Below, in pieces: positions 10,128 to 20,100 of a DNA stretch of 64,000 bases. A program made the position numbers and the translations under genes. The notes under the pieces were generated by a model that saw only the letters and a list, made by a program, of their open reading frames with translations, had not been told where the DNA came from and did no database searches. Each line of letters opens with the position of its first letter. Position 1 is the first letter of the stretch. Source of the stretch: Emiliania huxleyi CCMP1516 (Eukaryota > Haptophyta > Isochrysidales > Noelaerhabdaceae); assembly GCF_000372725.1 (NCBI RefSeq), contig NW_005200763.1:36950-100949 (forward strand), written 5' to 3'.

Positions 10128-11891
10128 TCACGGGCCGAGGATGACCCGCCAGCTCTCATTCCACACCCGCCCGTGCCTGTCCACGTGGCCCGGCTGGTCC
10201 CAGAAAATATCGTACCAGACGGCGCCGCGCACCTTTGGGTTCTGCCGCTTTGTGCAGCACCAGAAGGCGGCCCACACGAGGAGAGTGCGCTCGGTCTGCT
10301 GCCGCTCGCTCGGCGGCAGCTTCTCGTACAAGTCGGGCGGCATTTCGCCGAAGAGGAGCGGTGCGGCCGGCCGCGCGGCGAGCTGTGCGCGGAGCGGCAG
10401 CAGGCTCGCCTCGTCCAGGCTGCTCGGAGGGCGAGGCAGAGTGATGGGCGTGCGCAGCTCGGCCGGCAGGCGCGGGTTCTGCAGGAAGGAGTACTCGCGC
10501 ACGGCGACCAGCCGCCCGTCGCGGCCGTGATTCCGCATGAGCACCTCGAGGTCGAGGACGAGGTCGGCCGGGCAGGGCGAGATCGGGAGGGGGGTGTCCG
10601 TCCCCGGGATCGTGCCGTTGATCTCCCACCAGAGCCGGTCGAGCCCGCACGTGAGCGTGGGCAGGACGAGGACGCGGCCGAGCTTCTGCGCGAGCACCCA
10701 GGCGGAGCGCAGCTGCGACAGCTGCTCGTGCACCATCGCCATGTGGGCCTCGACGCCCATCACGCCCGACGGCCGCGCGAGGTCGAGGCGCACGCGGGGC
10801 GTGTACGCCAGCACGCCCTGCGGAGGGGAGTAGTACTCGGGCGGGTCGTCGACGAGCGTCGCCTCGCGCAGCCGGTGCATCTTGGAGGCTCCCGGGGTGG
10901 GCAGGAAGGTGGGGTGGACGGCGATCGGCTCGTGGCGGTGCCGCTGGGGCAGGCGCTGCACGAAGTACGTGTGGCCGTTGCAGAAGCGGTCGACGGGGAG
11001 GACGCCGATCGACGTGGTGCCGTTGAAGCCCGTGAAGAGGCGGCGGCTCGCCAGCGCGGGCCGCACAGTCCTGCGGGGCTTGTCTTCGAGCGCCGTCCGG
11101 ATCAGCGCCTGCTCCCACTGCTCGGGAGTGTCGACGACGAGCTTGTGCCACGCCTCGAGCGCCGGCAGCGCGGAGCGGTGCCAATACAGCAGGCCGACGT
11201 TCCACGCGGCGTAGTAGACCGCGGAGACCTGCGGGTCCTCGAGCTGGCCGTCCGCCCGGGCGCTCATGTTCGTGTTCAAAAAGTCGGAGGAGACGAGGAC
11301 GGGGCCCGGGCGGACCGCCTCGTCCGAGAAGCGGAGCACGAACGGGACCGGGTCCCCGCTGAAGAGGACGTCGGCATCGGTGAAGAGTAGGTGCTCGCAC
11401 CCTGCGCGCAGCAGGGCGATCATCACGTGCGAGCGCAGGCCCCCAAGCTTGGCGAAGCGCTCGTTCGGCGCGAGCCCGCCCGCCTTGGTCTTCACCCACG
11501 TCATCCGCATGTCGGCTGGCGGCACGCCCTCGCCGCCGATGGTCGGCACGCCGCGGCGGACCAGCTCGGCGCGGATCTCGGAATCGACGGCAAACACCGC
11601 AAACGACCGGTTCAGCGCGCGCACCGCAGCGACCCAACTCAGAGCCATGTGGAGAGAGTTGTGGTCGGCGATGCACGCGATGAGGGCCCCGTCCGAGTGG
11701 CGGCGGGCAGCGTCGCAGACAGCCAGCACGGAGGCAGCACTCGGTAGAGCAGCATCCTGAGCACTCGGCAAGCGGACCTTTGCAGCAGACAGCATTTTGC
11801 CGCCACCCGTCGCACGGAAGAAGCCGACAAGCTGGGTGACGCAAGCGCCCAGAGCAAAGGCGAGGACGAGCTCGAAGGTACGCCGTCCCAT
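10128..11891 (-). CDS. GT77-like glycosyltransferase (XEG113/RRA type), type II membrane protein
   Basis: A single exon of 587 residues. MGRRTFELVLAFALGACVTQ leads into a signal-anchor helix. The catalytic part has ALIACIADHNSLHMALSWV, then WVKTKAGGLAPNERFAKLGG and the DxD metal/nucleotide-sugar motif HLLFTDADVLFSGDP, as in the nucleotide-diphospho-sugar transferase domain (PF03407). The C-terminal part, with LAQKLGRVLVLPTLTCGLDR, resembles plant XEG113 arabinosyltransferases. Golgi lumen is the likely site, with cell-surface glycan synthesis as the role; donor and acceptor are unknown. The start at 11891 is chosen because the anchor follows at once; the frame is open further upstream. The first 53 residues are almost the same as those of the fucosyltransferase-like gene at 28960 (see the duplication). 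Confidence 0.8.
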   Translation of the reverse strand: MGRRTFELVLAFALGACVTQLVGFFRATGGGKMLSAAKVRLPSAQDAALPSAASVLAVCDAARRHSDGALIACIADHNSLHMALSWVAAVRALNRSFAVFAVDSEIRAELVRRGVPTIGGEGVPPADMRMTWVKTKAGGLAPNERFAKLGGLRSHVMIALLRAGCEHLLFTDADVLFSGDPVPFVLRFSDEAVRPGPVLVSSDFLNTNMSARADGQLEDPQVSAVYYAAWNVGLLYWHRSALPALEAWHKLVVDTPEQWEQALIRTALEDKPRRTVRPALASRRLFTGFNGTTSIGVLPVDRFCNGHTYFVQRLPQRHRHEPIAVHPTFLPTPGASKMHRLREATLVDDPPEYYSPPQGVLAYTPRVRLDLARPSGVMGVEAHMAMVHEQLSQLRSAWVLAQKLGRVLVLPTLTCGLDRLWWEINGTIPGTDTPLPISPCPADLVLDLEVLMRNHGRDGRLVAVREYSFLQNPRLPAELRTPITLPRPPSSLDEASLLPLRAQLAARPAAPLLFGEMPPDLYEKLPPSERQQTERTLLVWAAFWCCTKRQNPKVRGAVWYDIFWDQPGHVDRHGRVWNESWRVILGP

Positions 11892-12324
11892 GAAGGTAGA
11901 TATCCTTGGCCGTGTTGGTGCTGCTTGCTGTCTCCGCCTCGCTCGCGAGCCCGGCGCTCCTCTCTTGCTGTCGGCCTGGTGTACTTGGCGCGCGGGGAAG
12001 AAATTGTGCCGACAGGAAAAGAAAGTTGCAGCTTGCAAAAGAAAACCTCCGCGGCACGCAAGACGGCCGCACTCGCCTCGGCGCGACCAAAGGAGCACAT
12101 GTCGGATCCCATCGTTGCGATGGGCATGCCGGTGGCGGGCCCTTCCGTAGTCGCGGCGACAGCGGTCGACGCTGTCGCCGCTGCTCCCGAGCCCGACATG
12201 GCCCAGCTGCAGCGGGACGGCTTCCCGCCTGGCTTGGCGTTTGAGATGCACAAGTCGTCGCAAGCCTTCCCGCTGCGCATCTGGGTGGTGGACAACAGTG
12301 GCTCGATGAATGCGGGCGGCGGCT
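11737..12324. repeat. Segmental duplication, copy A
   Basis: This segment is nearly the same as 28806-29460. It contains, on the reverse strand, the first 53 codons of the GT77-like gene; then the intergenic region; then, on the forward strand, the start of a VWA gene. Copy A lacks the 60-base leader element found in copy B and is cut off after the VWA MIDAS motif. Confidence 0.92.
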
Positions 12325-12356
12325 ATCCACTCGAGCAGGTGTGTAAGCTGAGTTAA
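12099..12356 (+). pseudogene. VWA-domain gene, truncated copy
   Basis: The reading frame encodes 85 residues. From MSDPIVAMGMPVAGPSV to DNSGSMNAGGG it matches the intact gene at 29235 with one substitution visible in the N-terminal part (Gln for Arg after DMA). It then runs into unrelated sequence and stops at 12356. Only the first MIDAS residues (DxSxS) remain, so the domain cannot fold. A repeat-rich stretch begins just downstream at about 12390 and may mark the breakpoint. The peptide may still be transcribed from the duplicated promoter. Confidence 0.8.
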
Positions 12357-12387
12357 ATTCCGAAGCGAGCTTTGTTCTTTTAGTGCT

Positions 12388-12523
12388 CAAATTCTTTTCC
12401 GTAAAAAGAAAGAAAGAAAGAAAACGGACAACCCAAGGGAGGGATGGGAGGACGGCAGGCCGCCACCACACAGGGATTTAAGGAGGGAAAATTCTTTTCC
12501 GTAGGAGCCGGAACCCTGTGATG
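12388..12523 (+). repeat. Dispersed repeat remnants: GAAA/G-rich unit plus inverted-repeat end
   Basis: A GAAAGAAA run continues into acaacccaagggagggat, a unit seen again at 15640, 33139 and 52965-53030 (reverse orientation) and twice at 62338-62480. The piece ggagccggaaccctgtg at 12507-12523 is the end of the inverted-repeat element found whole at 59232-59692. The short string attcttttccgta occurs on both sides of the unit. Confidence 0.75.
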
Positions 12524-12554
12524 GCCGCGGACTCTCAGCGCGCCGGGCGGCACG

Positions 12555-14997
12555 ATGGATGGCCGAACGAGCTCCGAGCTCAGTGCTGCCCTCGAGAAGT
12601 TCGTCCTGCACGACACGCCCCCTCGCTCTTCACAGGATGAAGTCGCCGCAGCGATTGCCACCGCAAAGGCAGAGTGGCTGATCCCGCCGCGTACTGGCGG
12701 AAGGAAGACGCCGCAGTCCCGGCTCCCTATGGAGCCCTCTCTGCTTCTGCCCCCCGCGGCTATTGACGCCCGGGAGCAGGCCGTCGTCGCGTGCGGAAAG
12801 ATGGAGCTCAACCGCGCGCGGGTGGAGCTCGAGCGGCTACTCGACGGCGTGGGGCGTGACAGCCGGCTCTACGGCCTCGCGATCGTCACGCTCGTCGAGG
12901 CTGTGGACCGGCGGAACACTGTCAAGGCGTTTGTCGCGCTCGGCTGTACCTTCTCTAAGAAGGGCACCTACCGCAAGAAGGTCCTCTACCTGCACGTGCC
13001 CTGGGCCGCTGGGGTGCGTTCGGTAGCGGCGGTGCGACGGCACTACCAGCTTGAGGCGACGGCGCCAGTCGCGGCGGCGGCAGCGGCGGCGGTGGCGGTG
13101 GCGGAGGAGGCGGAGGGCTTGCGGCTGCACCTCTCGAGCGGAAGCGCCACCGGCTACAAGGGCGTGCACGAGCATGCCTCTGGCCGCTTCCGGGCGCAGC
13201 GCAGTGTGGCCGGAAGGACGGTCGCCCTCGGCTGCTTCGCCACGGCGGTGGAGGCGGCGGTGGCGTACGCGCGGGCGGTGGCGGAGGCGGCGGGCGCGGC
13301 GGCTGAGAATCTGCAGATTCCAGAGGGGGAGGCGCGGAGCGTCTCCGCGCCCGAGCGCCTCGCGCAGGTACCGGCGGCCGCGCCGAACGCCCTCGTGCCG
13401 GTTGCGAGCCCGAGCTTCTTTTACGCCATCTACAGGGAGTACGAGCAGCCTGCCATCACCGCCATCAGCGACCTCGTGTTCGAGGGCTCGCCTCTGCTCG
13501 TTTTAATGCGCGAGTTTGGCGCCGATCGCGTCAACTTCCTCGGCGTCTGCGGAGAAACCCTCTCTCACCACTCTCCTTTCCCGTAGGCCGCGCGTGCTTC
13601 TTGATAATCTGGTCTCGCGCCAACACTCGCGAGATGCTGCTGCAGTCGATGATCGTGCAGAACTGCTCTCGCATCGTCACACGGTCGGGCACCACTCTCT
13701 ATTTGATGCTGATGCATGGCGTGAGCGTGATCGAGAAGGGCGACACGCCGACGGAATCGTCGAAACTCGTCGACGTCATGCTGGAGTACGAGGTGTTCGC
13801 GATGGAGGGCACGAGGGTGGCGCTCGGGCCGGTCCTGATGGCGCTGCGCGAGATGGGTGGCCCCGGCAGCACGGTCCCGCCGCACAGTTTCGTCCTCCTG
13901 TCCTGCCAACTGGCTGTCAAGGTGAGCAGGGCGGCGGGAAGCGGGAGAGATCTAGCACACTTCCTTGTGCGCCAGGTCAGTGACGAGGAAGTTAGCATCT
14001 ACCCACCTCACCACACACCCGTGTGCTCACAGGCGGGACTGATCGACTTCAACTCGGATACCGGCGTGCTGCTCCCGGCGTGCGTTCAGGGCAAGCTATT
14101 CTTTTCGCGTTTGCTCGCTGCGTCCAAGCTGCCGTCGGTGCCGAGCTACTTTGAGTACACTTACGCCCCCGGCTTCACCCACCTGATCGAACAGTGCAAC
14201 GCCGAGTTCCACACCGAGTTCATCTGCTTCCTGCGGCGTGCGACAGACAAGTGCGGGCCCTCCTCCTCTCCCCGCTCGCCTCCATTCCATCCCCTACGGC
14301 ACCGCCTCCTTCTCTCATAGGCTCGAGTCAACTGGTGAGAAGCTCGCGGTGAGCATCTCCTTCATCGACCCATCAAACGGCAACGAGACCGAGCAGTACG
14401 ACATCGACGACGCCGTCGAAGTCTGCCTGCAATCGGGAGTCACGTACACCGACTCCAACCGCGACTCCAAGCTCTTCACGGCGCTACAGGCGCGCGCTTC
14501 GAACTGAGGTTCGAGTAGCCGACGCGCTCGGCCGCCGGACTCAGTCAGACTCTTCCCCATAGGCAAGCGCCACCATGGTGCTCGGCGAGTGCAACTTGGA
14601 GGACGTGTTTTCTCACTCGTCTTTCAGGGGATGCTTCAACGAGCACTACCACCATTCTGTGCTGAAGCACCCGTGGACCATCCTAATCGGTGCGAGATCT
14701 CGGCTGATCTCTCTTGGCCGATCTCGGCTTATCTCAGCTCAATCCCTTCGTGAGTGTGCACATTTAAGTTCACCACCTCGAGATCTCGGCTGGATGTCGG
14801 CCCTACAACTCGGCTCGATAATCTCGGCAAAATCTCTGCCGATCGGGTGAACAGGCTGTGACTACGTGCTCTACTACACGTGGAACGGCACCCGCATCGT
14901 GATCGACAAGAGGGCGATCATGATGCGCCTCCTCGGCAACGCACAGCCCTGCCAGGGCTACAATAGCGAGGAGGAGGAGGAGGACGACGAGGGGTGA
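12555..14997 (+). CDS. AP2/ERF-domain protein of unknown family
   Basis: Inferred exons: 12555 to about 13542, 13587-13921, 14033-14250, 14321-14489, 14563-14689, 14855-14997. The first exon carries one AP2 DNA-binding domain (GYKGVHEHASGRFRAQ, then GRTVALGCFATAVEAAVAYA). Before it is an unfamiliar helical region with LERLLDGVGRDSRLYGLAIV. After the AP2 domain comes a long region not known to me, with ISDLVFEGSPLLVLMREFG and SKLVDVMLEYEVFAMEGT, and an acidic tail (EEEEEDDEG). Donor types include GC (14490) and GT. The downstream exons join in frame, which supports one gene rather than two, but only transcripts can settle that. A nuclear transcription-factor role is inferred from AP2 alone. 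Confidence 0.65.
14690..14854 (+). repeat. Intron with repeated ATCTCGGC motif
   Basis: The last intron of the AP2 gene (165 nt, GT-AG) contains atctcggc or close variants (gatctcggctgatc, tcggcttatctcagc) about seven times. The same motif fills introns or tails of the argininosuccinate lyase gene (37200-37290) and the TMEM53-like gene (57440-57560). Confidence 0.7.
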
Positions 14998-15682
14998 AAC
15001 ACTTGGGCGCGCCCAGCTGCCAGCCCCGCTCAGCTGTCACGCTCGTTCAACCCCAATCGCCGCTGTGTAGACTTTCGCCATCTCGCGGGAGAGATCTGAC
15101 AGCCCTCCGCGACTCCCACCCCCCTCTCAGGATGCCCTCGAGCGTCTCGATTGCGCGGCGAGTCGCTCTCGCGCGTCGAGACGCTCTCTTCGCCGTCCAC
15201 TGCCGCGCGCGCCGCAGCTCCGGCTGCAGCAGGCCCGCCCAGACCGCACTGGCGACGGCGGAGCCGGCTAGCGGCGGCACTCCGCGCGTACGATGCATGT
15301 GCATGTACGGACACTCTTGGTGGGCATCTTCTCCCTCTCTCGTCCAGCGGCGGGCGCCGCGTACTGGGAAGACTCTTTTTTTACTGTTTTGGATTCACGG
15401 CTGGCAGAAGATCTTGGAGCACTGGAGTGCAGTCGGCAGCCTCACACCCGGTCCGGGATTAGTAGTCCTGTTTTTTCTTCTTCTGCTCAGTATCCTCTCC
15501 CGGGAGTAAGATACCGCGGAGCACGCTTGGGGAGATGGGGAGCACTTGTGGAGTGCAGTCGGTAACCTCACATCCAGGGCCGGGGAGCTAAGAAGCGCGC
15601 CCAGCGGGCCGGATGATCGGCATCGGGCTACGGGCAGAAAGAAAGAAAACAGACAACCCAAGAGAAGTCGGTAAGAAGAAAA
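14998..15682. other. No convincing gene
   Basis: The longest frames here overlap on both strands and show no conserved motif. A short direct repeat is visible: phrases around ggagcactggagtgcagtcgg (15416) recur at about 15540. A GAAAGAAA/acaaccca repeat unit ends the region at 15639-15665. Confidence 0.55.
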
Positions 15683-16672
15683 ATGCCGCTGCATCACGAC
15701 TTCTCTCATATGGCGGCAACAAGCAGCAGCGCTGCAATCTCACGAGTGCGCGTGCTCATCGACTCTCCGACGCCGCGGGTCGAGAACGGCGGCCTTCGCC
15801 AAGGCGAACTCCACATCGAGCCGCAGAGCGGGCCGCGGCCCGGGTTGCTTCTGGTGGAGCTCGCGAGTGTGGCGCCGGCCGTGGTCGAGGAGACACTTAT
15901 CCTCGCGTGCGCGATGGAGGACGACTTCGACTCCAAGAACGCGGTCGTCCTGTGGCTGCGTGATACTCTTCGACCCAAGCTGCGCCCCGCGGTGGGCGCG
16001 GCGCGCGCCGAGTACGAGTACTCGCCCGTGGTCCTGCACGGCGTGCGGGGTGGCCTTTTCGGCACCCTGCGCGGGCTGCTGCCCGGCCTGCCGACCCGGC
16101 CGCGGGAGCTGCTCCTCCGCTCGCACAACAACCACTTCGTGGAGGTGCCGGCCGTCGACCTTGCCAGCGCGCCGCGGCTCACGCGCGAGGAGCTGCACCT
16201 CGGTGATGACGCCGGCCGCCAGTGCGCTCATTTCCGGCTGGCCGTCATCGCCGGCGGGCGGGCGCTGCTTGCCGCGGCGAGCAAGCGACCCGTCGCAGTG
16301 CGGCGCGGACGCGGCGGCACCGTTCCCATAGTGTATGTGGGAGCGGTGCCGGAAGGGGAGCCTCCCGATTGGCACTCATTCCCGCTCGTGCACGTCGGCA
16401 CCTGCGAGATGCTCGTCGGAGACTTCATCCACCCGCTGGTTTCGCGCGCGTCGGGCAACGGCCTCTCGTTTGCGGACGAGCCGAGCTTTGAGCTCGTGCG
16501 CGCACCCCTGCGCGTCGAGATGCACAGCGTGGATGTGACACCCGAAGTGATGGACGTGGTTGGCGGCGAGGGCGGCGCGGAGGGAGGCGGCGAGGACTGC
16601 GTCATCGAGGAGACAGACGACGAGGGCGGTGCGCCACCCTCGAAACGCCTCAAGGTCGCGCTCCTGTCATGA
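15683..16672 (+). CDS. Hypothetical protein with C-terminal basic/acidic tail
   Basis: A single uninterrupted frame of 329 residues. The body has ordered segments such as VVLHGVRGGLFGTLRGLLPG, HNNHFVEVPAVDLASAPRLT and HFRLAVIAGGRALLAAASKR. The C-terminus has an acidic patch (EDCVIEETDDEGG) followed by SKRLKVALLS, which resembles a short nuclear localisation signal. I do not recognise the family. Its length, the regular protein-like composition and the lack of intron-like breaks favour a real gene. A dispersed GAAA repeat unit ends just upstream. Confidence 0.6.
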   Translation: MPLHHDFSHMAATSSSAAISRVRVLIDSPTPRVENGGLRQGELHIEPQSGPRPGLLLVELASVAPAVVEETLILACAMEDDFDSKNAVVLWLRDTLRPKLRPAVGAARAEYEYSPVVLHGVRGGLFGTLRGLLPGLPTRPRELLLRSHNNHFVEVPAVDLASAPRLTREELHLGDDAGRQCAHFRLAVIAGGRALLAAASKRPVAVRRGRGGTVPIVYVGAVPEGEPPDWHSFPLVHVGTCEMLVGDFIHPLVSRASGNGLSFADEPSFELVRAPLRVEMHSVDVTPEVMDVVGGEGGAEGGGEDCVIEETDDEGGAPPSKRLKVALLS

Positions 16673-16933
16673 AACTCGACTCGCGCGCACTGTGTACCTG
16701 GATCTCTGTGCGAGTTGTATCTCTGTGCGACCGCCTCTCTGTGGGGGAGCTCGAGAGCTGCAGCTCGAGAGTCGAGCGGTGTCGTGTGTCGAGAGGCTCC
16801 CTCGTTCCGCCGTGTGGCGTCTGTAAAGCCGTCGATACGGTTTACGGCATACCGGGGTTACGTTTTATACCGCGCGGGGTGCACACCTCTCTCTCGGCAT
16901 CGCCATCGGCGACGATCGGAAGCCGGCACCTCA

Positions 16934-16986
16934 GGCTCCGGCTCAGGTCAGAGGGCCCAGCGACTCGTCGGTTGGGTGTAAACGGG
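16934..16986 (+). repeat. Left terminal inverted repeat of the transposon
   Basis: It contains an outer 16-base block and an inner 13-base block that pair with the right end at 22450-22492. Confidence 0.7.
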
Positions 16987-17191
16987 CATCCCCGAGTGGC
17001 TTCAAACCAAAAAGGGTGTGAATAGAGCTGTCTTGATGGTGCTGAGGACGAAGCCACCTCAAACTTTGTTGAAGCCGCGAGTTTTTATAGTTTTCATTAG
17101 CTGTGAATAGTTTTGCGCCCGCCGCAGCCCGCCCTGTTCCACCTGGGCACGCGCCACGGGGCCACGAGAGCCCTGGTAGAGCCCAGCTGGC

Positions 17192-20100
17192 ATGTTCAAT
17201 CGTCCGGGTGGCGAGCTGTTTGCATGCAGACGTCTCGTCGCCGTGGCCGACGCATGGCTGGTCCAACGTGTGGAGGAGTTTGACCTCAGCTCGGCCGTCG
17301 GTGTCGGCGGGCTGACGGCGGCCGCCGGAATCGCGATTCGCTCTGCCAGCTGCCAGCAGCCTCGCGTCGCCGCTCTCGTCGGCGCAGCAGCAGCGATTGG
17401 CCTTTGCGCAGTCGCTCGGCGTCACCGCCGATCGGTCCCTTGCAGCTCTTGCTGCTCCTGCTGCTCCTGCTGCCGCTCTTCCCCTCTCGAGCCTGCTCCC
17501 GAGCAGCAGATCCCTCCGACCAAGCTTACGATGCGCCTCTCTCGCCGCATGCCGTCGAGGAAGCGCTACCCGGCCCACCTGCGGGAACGTCAGATGCGCG
17601 CTTCCAATGCTCGCTTCTCCAGGCGGCTTGGGTGCGGCGCCTTGCGCAAGGCACGTGCAGGACACCGCCGGGCACAGTCCCGAGTGCAGCGCCGAGCACG
17701 GAGCAGGGCGTGGGCGAGAGCCATGACCGAGCGACGCCCTTCGATGGTCACTCGCGTATGCTCGGCACTCAAGGGCGTCTTCCGCAGTGTCCGCCGCTGG
17801 CTCAAAGGCTTCTTCCGCAGCGTCAGCCGCTGGCTCTATGGCGGTGAGGCTGACGAAGCCATCCGCTTCATGGAGGCGACTCTACCCCAGTGGGTCACCA
17901 ACGTCATCAATTCCGGCTCTGAGGACGGGGCCAATCTCGAGACCGCGGTCCGCGCACTGCTTGCGTCGCCCCACGTCGAGAGGATTGAGCAGCTCTCCGG
18001 CGACCGCGGAGGCGTGTGTGCCAGGCTGTGGTGTCGAGCTGCGCATTCTAGCTGTAGAAGTGAGCAGCGCCAAGTCACGTTGAAACGGACGACCCTCGCA
18101 GAATGCGCCGTCTCGCTGCTCGACCTGATCAACACCAAGCACGGCGCGAAGGCGGAGTGCGTCGTCGCGGCGGAGGCGGCCCGTGCTGCTGCGGCGGAGG
18201 CTACCGAAGCCGGGCCGTCGGCGCCCGCCAACGCGTTTGCGGCGATGGCGGCGGCGCAGCAGTTGCCGGCTAAGGTCGCGGAGGCGGAGGCGGCTGAGGC
18301 CCGTGCGGCGGCGGCTCGGGAGACTCGGCGCGAGCTCGAGCAGCAGCTCGAGTCTGCCAATGCATCGGTTGTGAAAGCAGAGGCAGAGGTGACTCGGCTT
18401 GAGGAGGCGGCTGATGACGCTCGCGAGTCGGCCGGGCTCCCGCGCAAGAAGCAAAAGGTGGAGGAGGGTGACGCCGAGCTGAGCTACCCGAAGTGGTCGA
18501 CGGCAAAGTGGAACGAGCTCGAGACCAAGGAGCAGAAGCGGCGTGCCGTCGAGGTGCCCAAGGAGGGCGATTTCGAGATCCCCACTCAGGCAGCTCAGGT
18601 CGGGCTACAGAAGGGCGACGACACGCGCGGGTGGCACCTGCACTGGCGGCGCGGTGTCTTTGGTGCGTTGCAGAGCTGGGCCGCTGGCTCGCGCGCTGCG
18701 GTCGCGTATATGCTCGCGCGGTGTGCGAACCATTTTGGCGTCGTCAAACAGGTGCTCCGCGTGCCTGCTGTGCCTATGGGAGACTCTCCACTCAAGTCGC
18801 CCTCTCCTCATCCGACACGCTCCTATGCTCAGGTGGGTGTGGCACTCCATCTCTCGCTCGACGCCGAGCGCTTTAAGCAGGCCGAGACGGACGAAAAGAT
18901 CGTCGACCGGCTGCGAGACGCGCTCAGCGAGCACAAGCGCTGCGGCTCGGCGGAGCAGCAACACGACTACCTCCTCCTTCTCGCGGCAGTCGCCCCCGAG
19001 AAGGCAAAGGCGAGCGACCCGAGGGGCTGGGGCAACCGCGTGAGCGCCCGTCTCGGCGTGAAGCCCGGGTATCGGGGCAAGGACAAGAGCCGTCCTCGCG
19101 CCTTCGAGAAGGCGACGGCTACCCGCGCAGCCTTTGACGCGGCGGTAGAGAAGGGCAAGGAATGGTCGTCGTTTGGTCTCCAAGTGGGAGACGCCGCCAC
19201 CTCGCGCGGGCAGCTCTGCACTGTCCTCGAGATTGACTACGAGGCCGACACTTGCAAGCTTGGCTTCTCGGCGGGCGGCGTCGAGACTGCTCGGGAGTAC
19301 ACGTGCATTTACAAGGGGACGGACGCAGCCGGCAAGGATGCCTTCCCGAAGGGTAGCGCGCGCCTCCGCCGCGCGCCGCCGTCGCTTCGCCCGAACCCGC
19401 GCGCCGAGCGTGGCGACGCCACGATGGAGAAGGCGCGGGCCGCCGTCGAGAAGCTCTTTGACGACGAGGGTGCCCGCTCCCCAGCTCAGCGGGATCGGGT
19501 ACGGCGGCGCGTGGGTGTCAACCTCTACGAGGAGGCGCAGGCTCTGATGGTGTACGCCAAGTGAGGAGGAGGCGCAGGCTCTGATGGTGTACGCCAAGTG
19601 AGACTCCCCGCACTCTCTCTCCATCGCGCCTCGCTCTTTCCGCCCGGTCGTCGAGCGCCTCGCTCCGCCTCCCACCACGCCCTCTGTCCTCCCCCGACGC
19701 AGGTACTCGGCGCTGTACGCCCTCTACTGCGCCCGTCTTGACTGCCCCATCAAGATCTCCTTCTCGGTCTTCAAGAAGCTTCGCCCGTGGTACGTGCGCC
19801 GCGCCAAGCAGGAGACGTGCTTGTGCAAGCAGTGTGAGAACTTTAAGGGCTTCCAGACGGTGCTCCACTCGCTGCCTAAGCTTTTCGATCCGCTCCTCGA
19901 TCCGCCCTCCGCTGACGCCGACGACGCGCCCGACGGCGACGACGATGGCGAGTCAGAGGTCGACGGTTGGGCCGGCAAGGCCGCGCTGCTCAACCTCCTG
20001 TCGTTCTGCAAGCTGCCGTCCAAGTCGGACATGGTCAAGCGCTCGCTCTGCGCTGGCGCCTTCGACGGTCCGGGCAAGGAGGCGTGCATCAACGGCACCT

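Noticed and set aside
10156..12471. 771-residue reverse frame overlapping the GT77-like gene
   Set aside because: It is an out-of-frame shadow of the GT77-like gene, Arg/Pro/Ala rich with no motif. The other frame has clear DxD and anchor features.
16830..16990. Possible tRNA or small RNA in the AT-richer stretch left of the transposon
   Set aside because: No cloverleaf or promoter boxes could be formed; the stretch includes the transposon's left inverted repeat instead.
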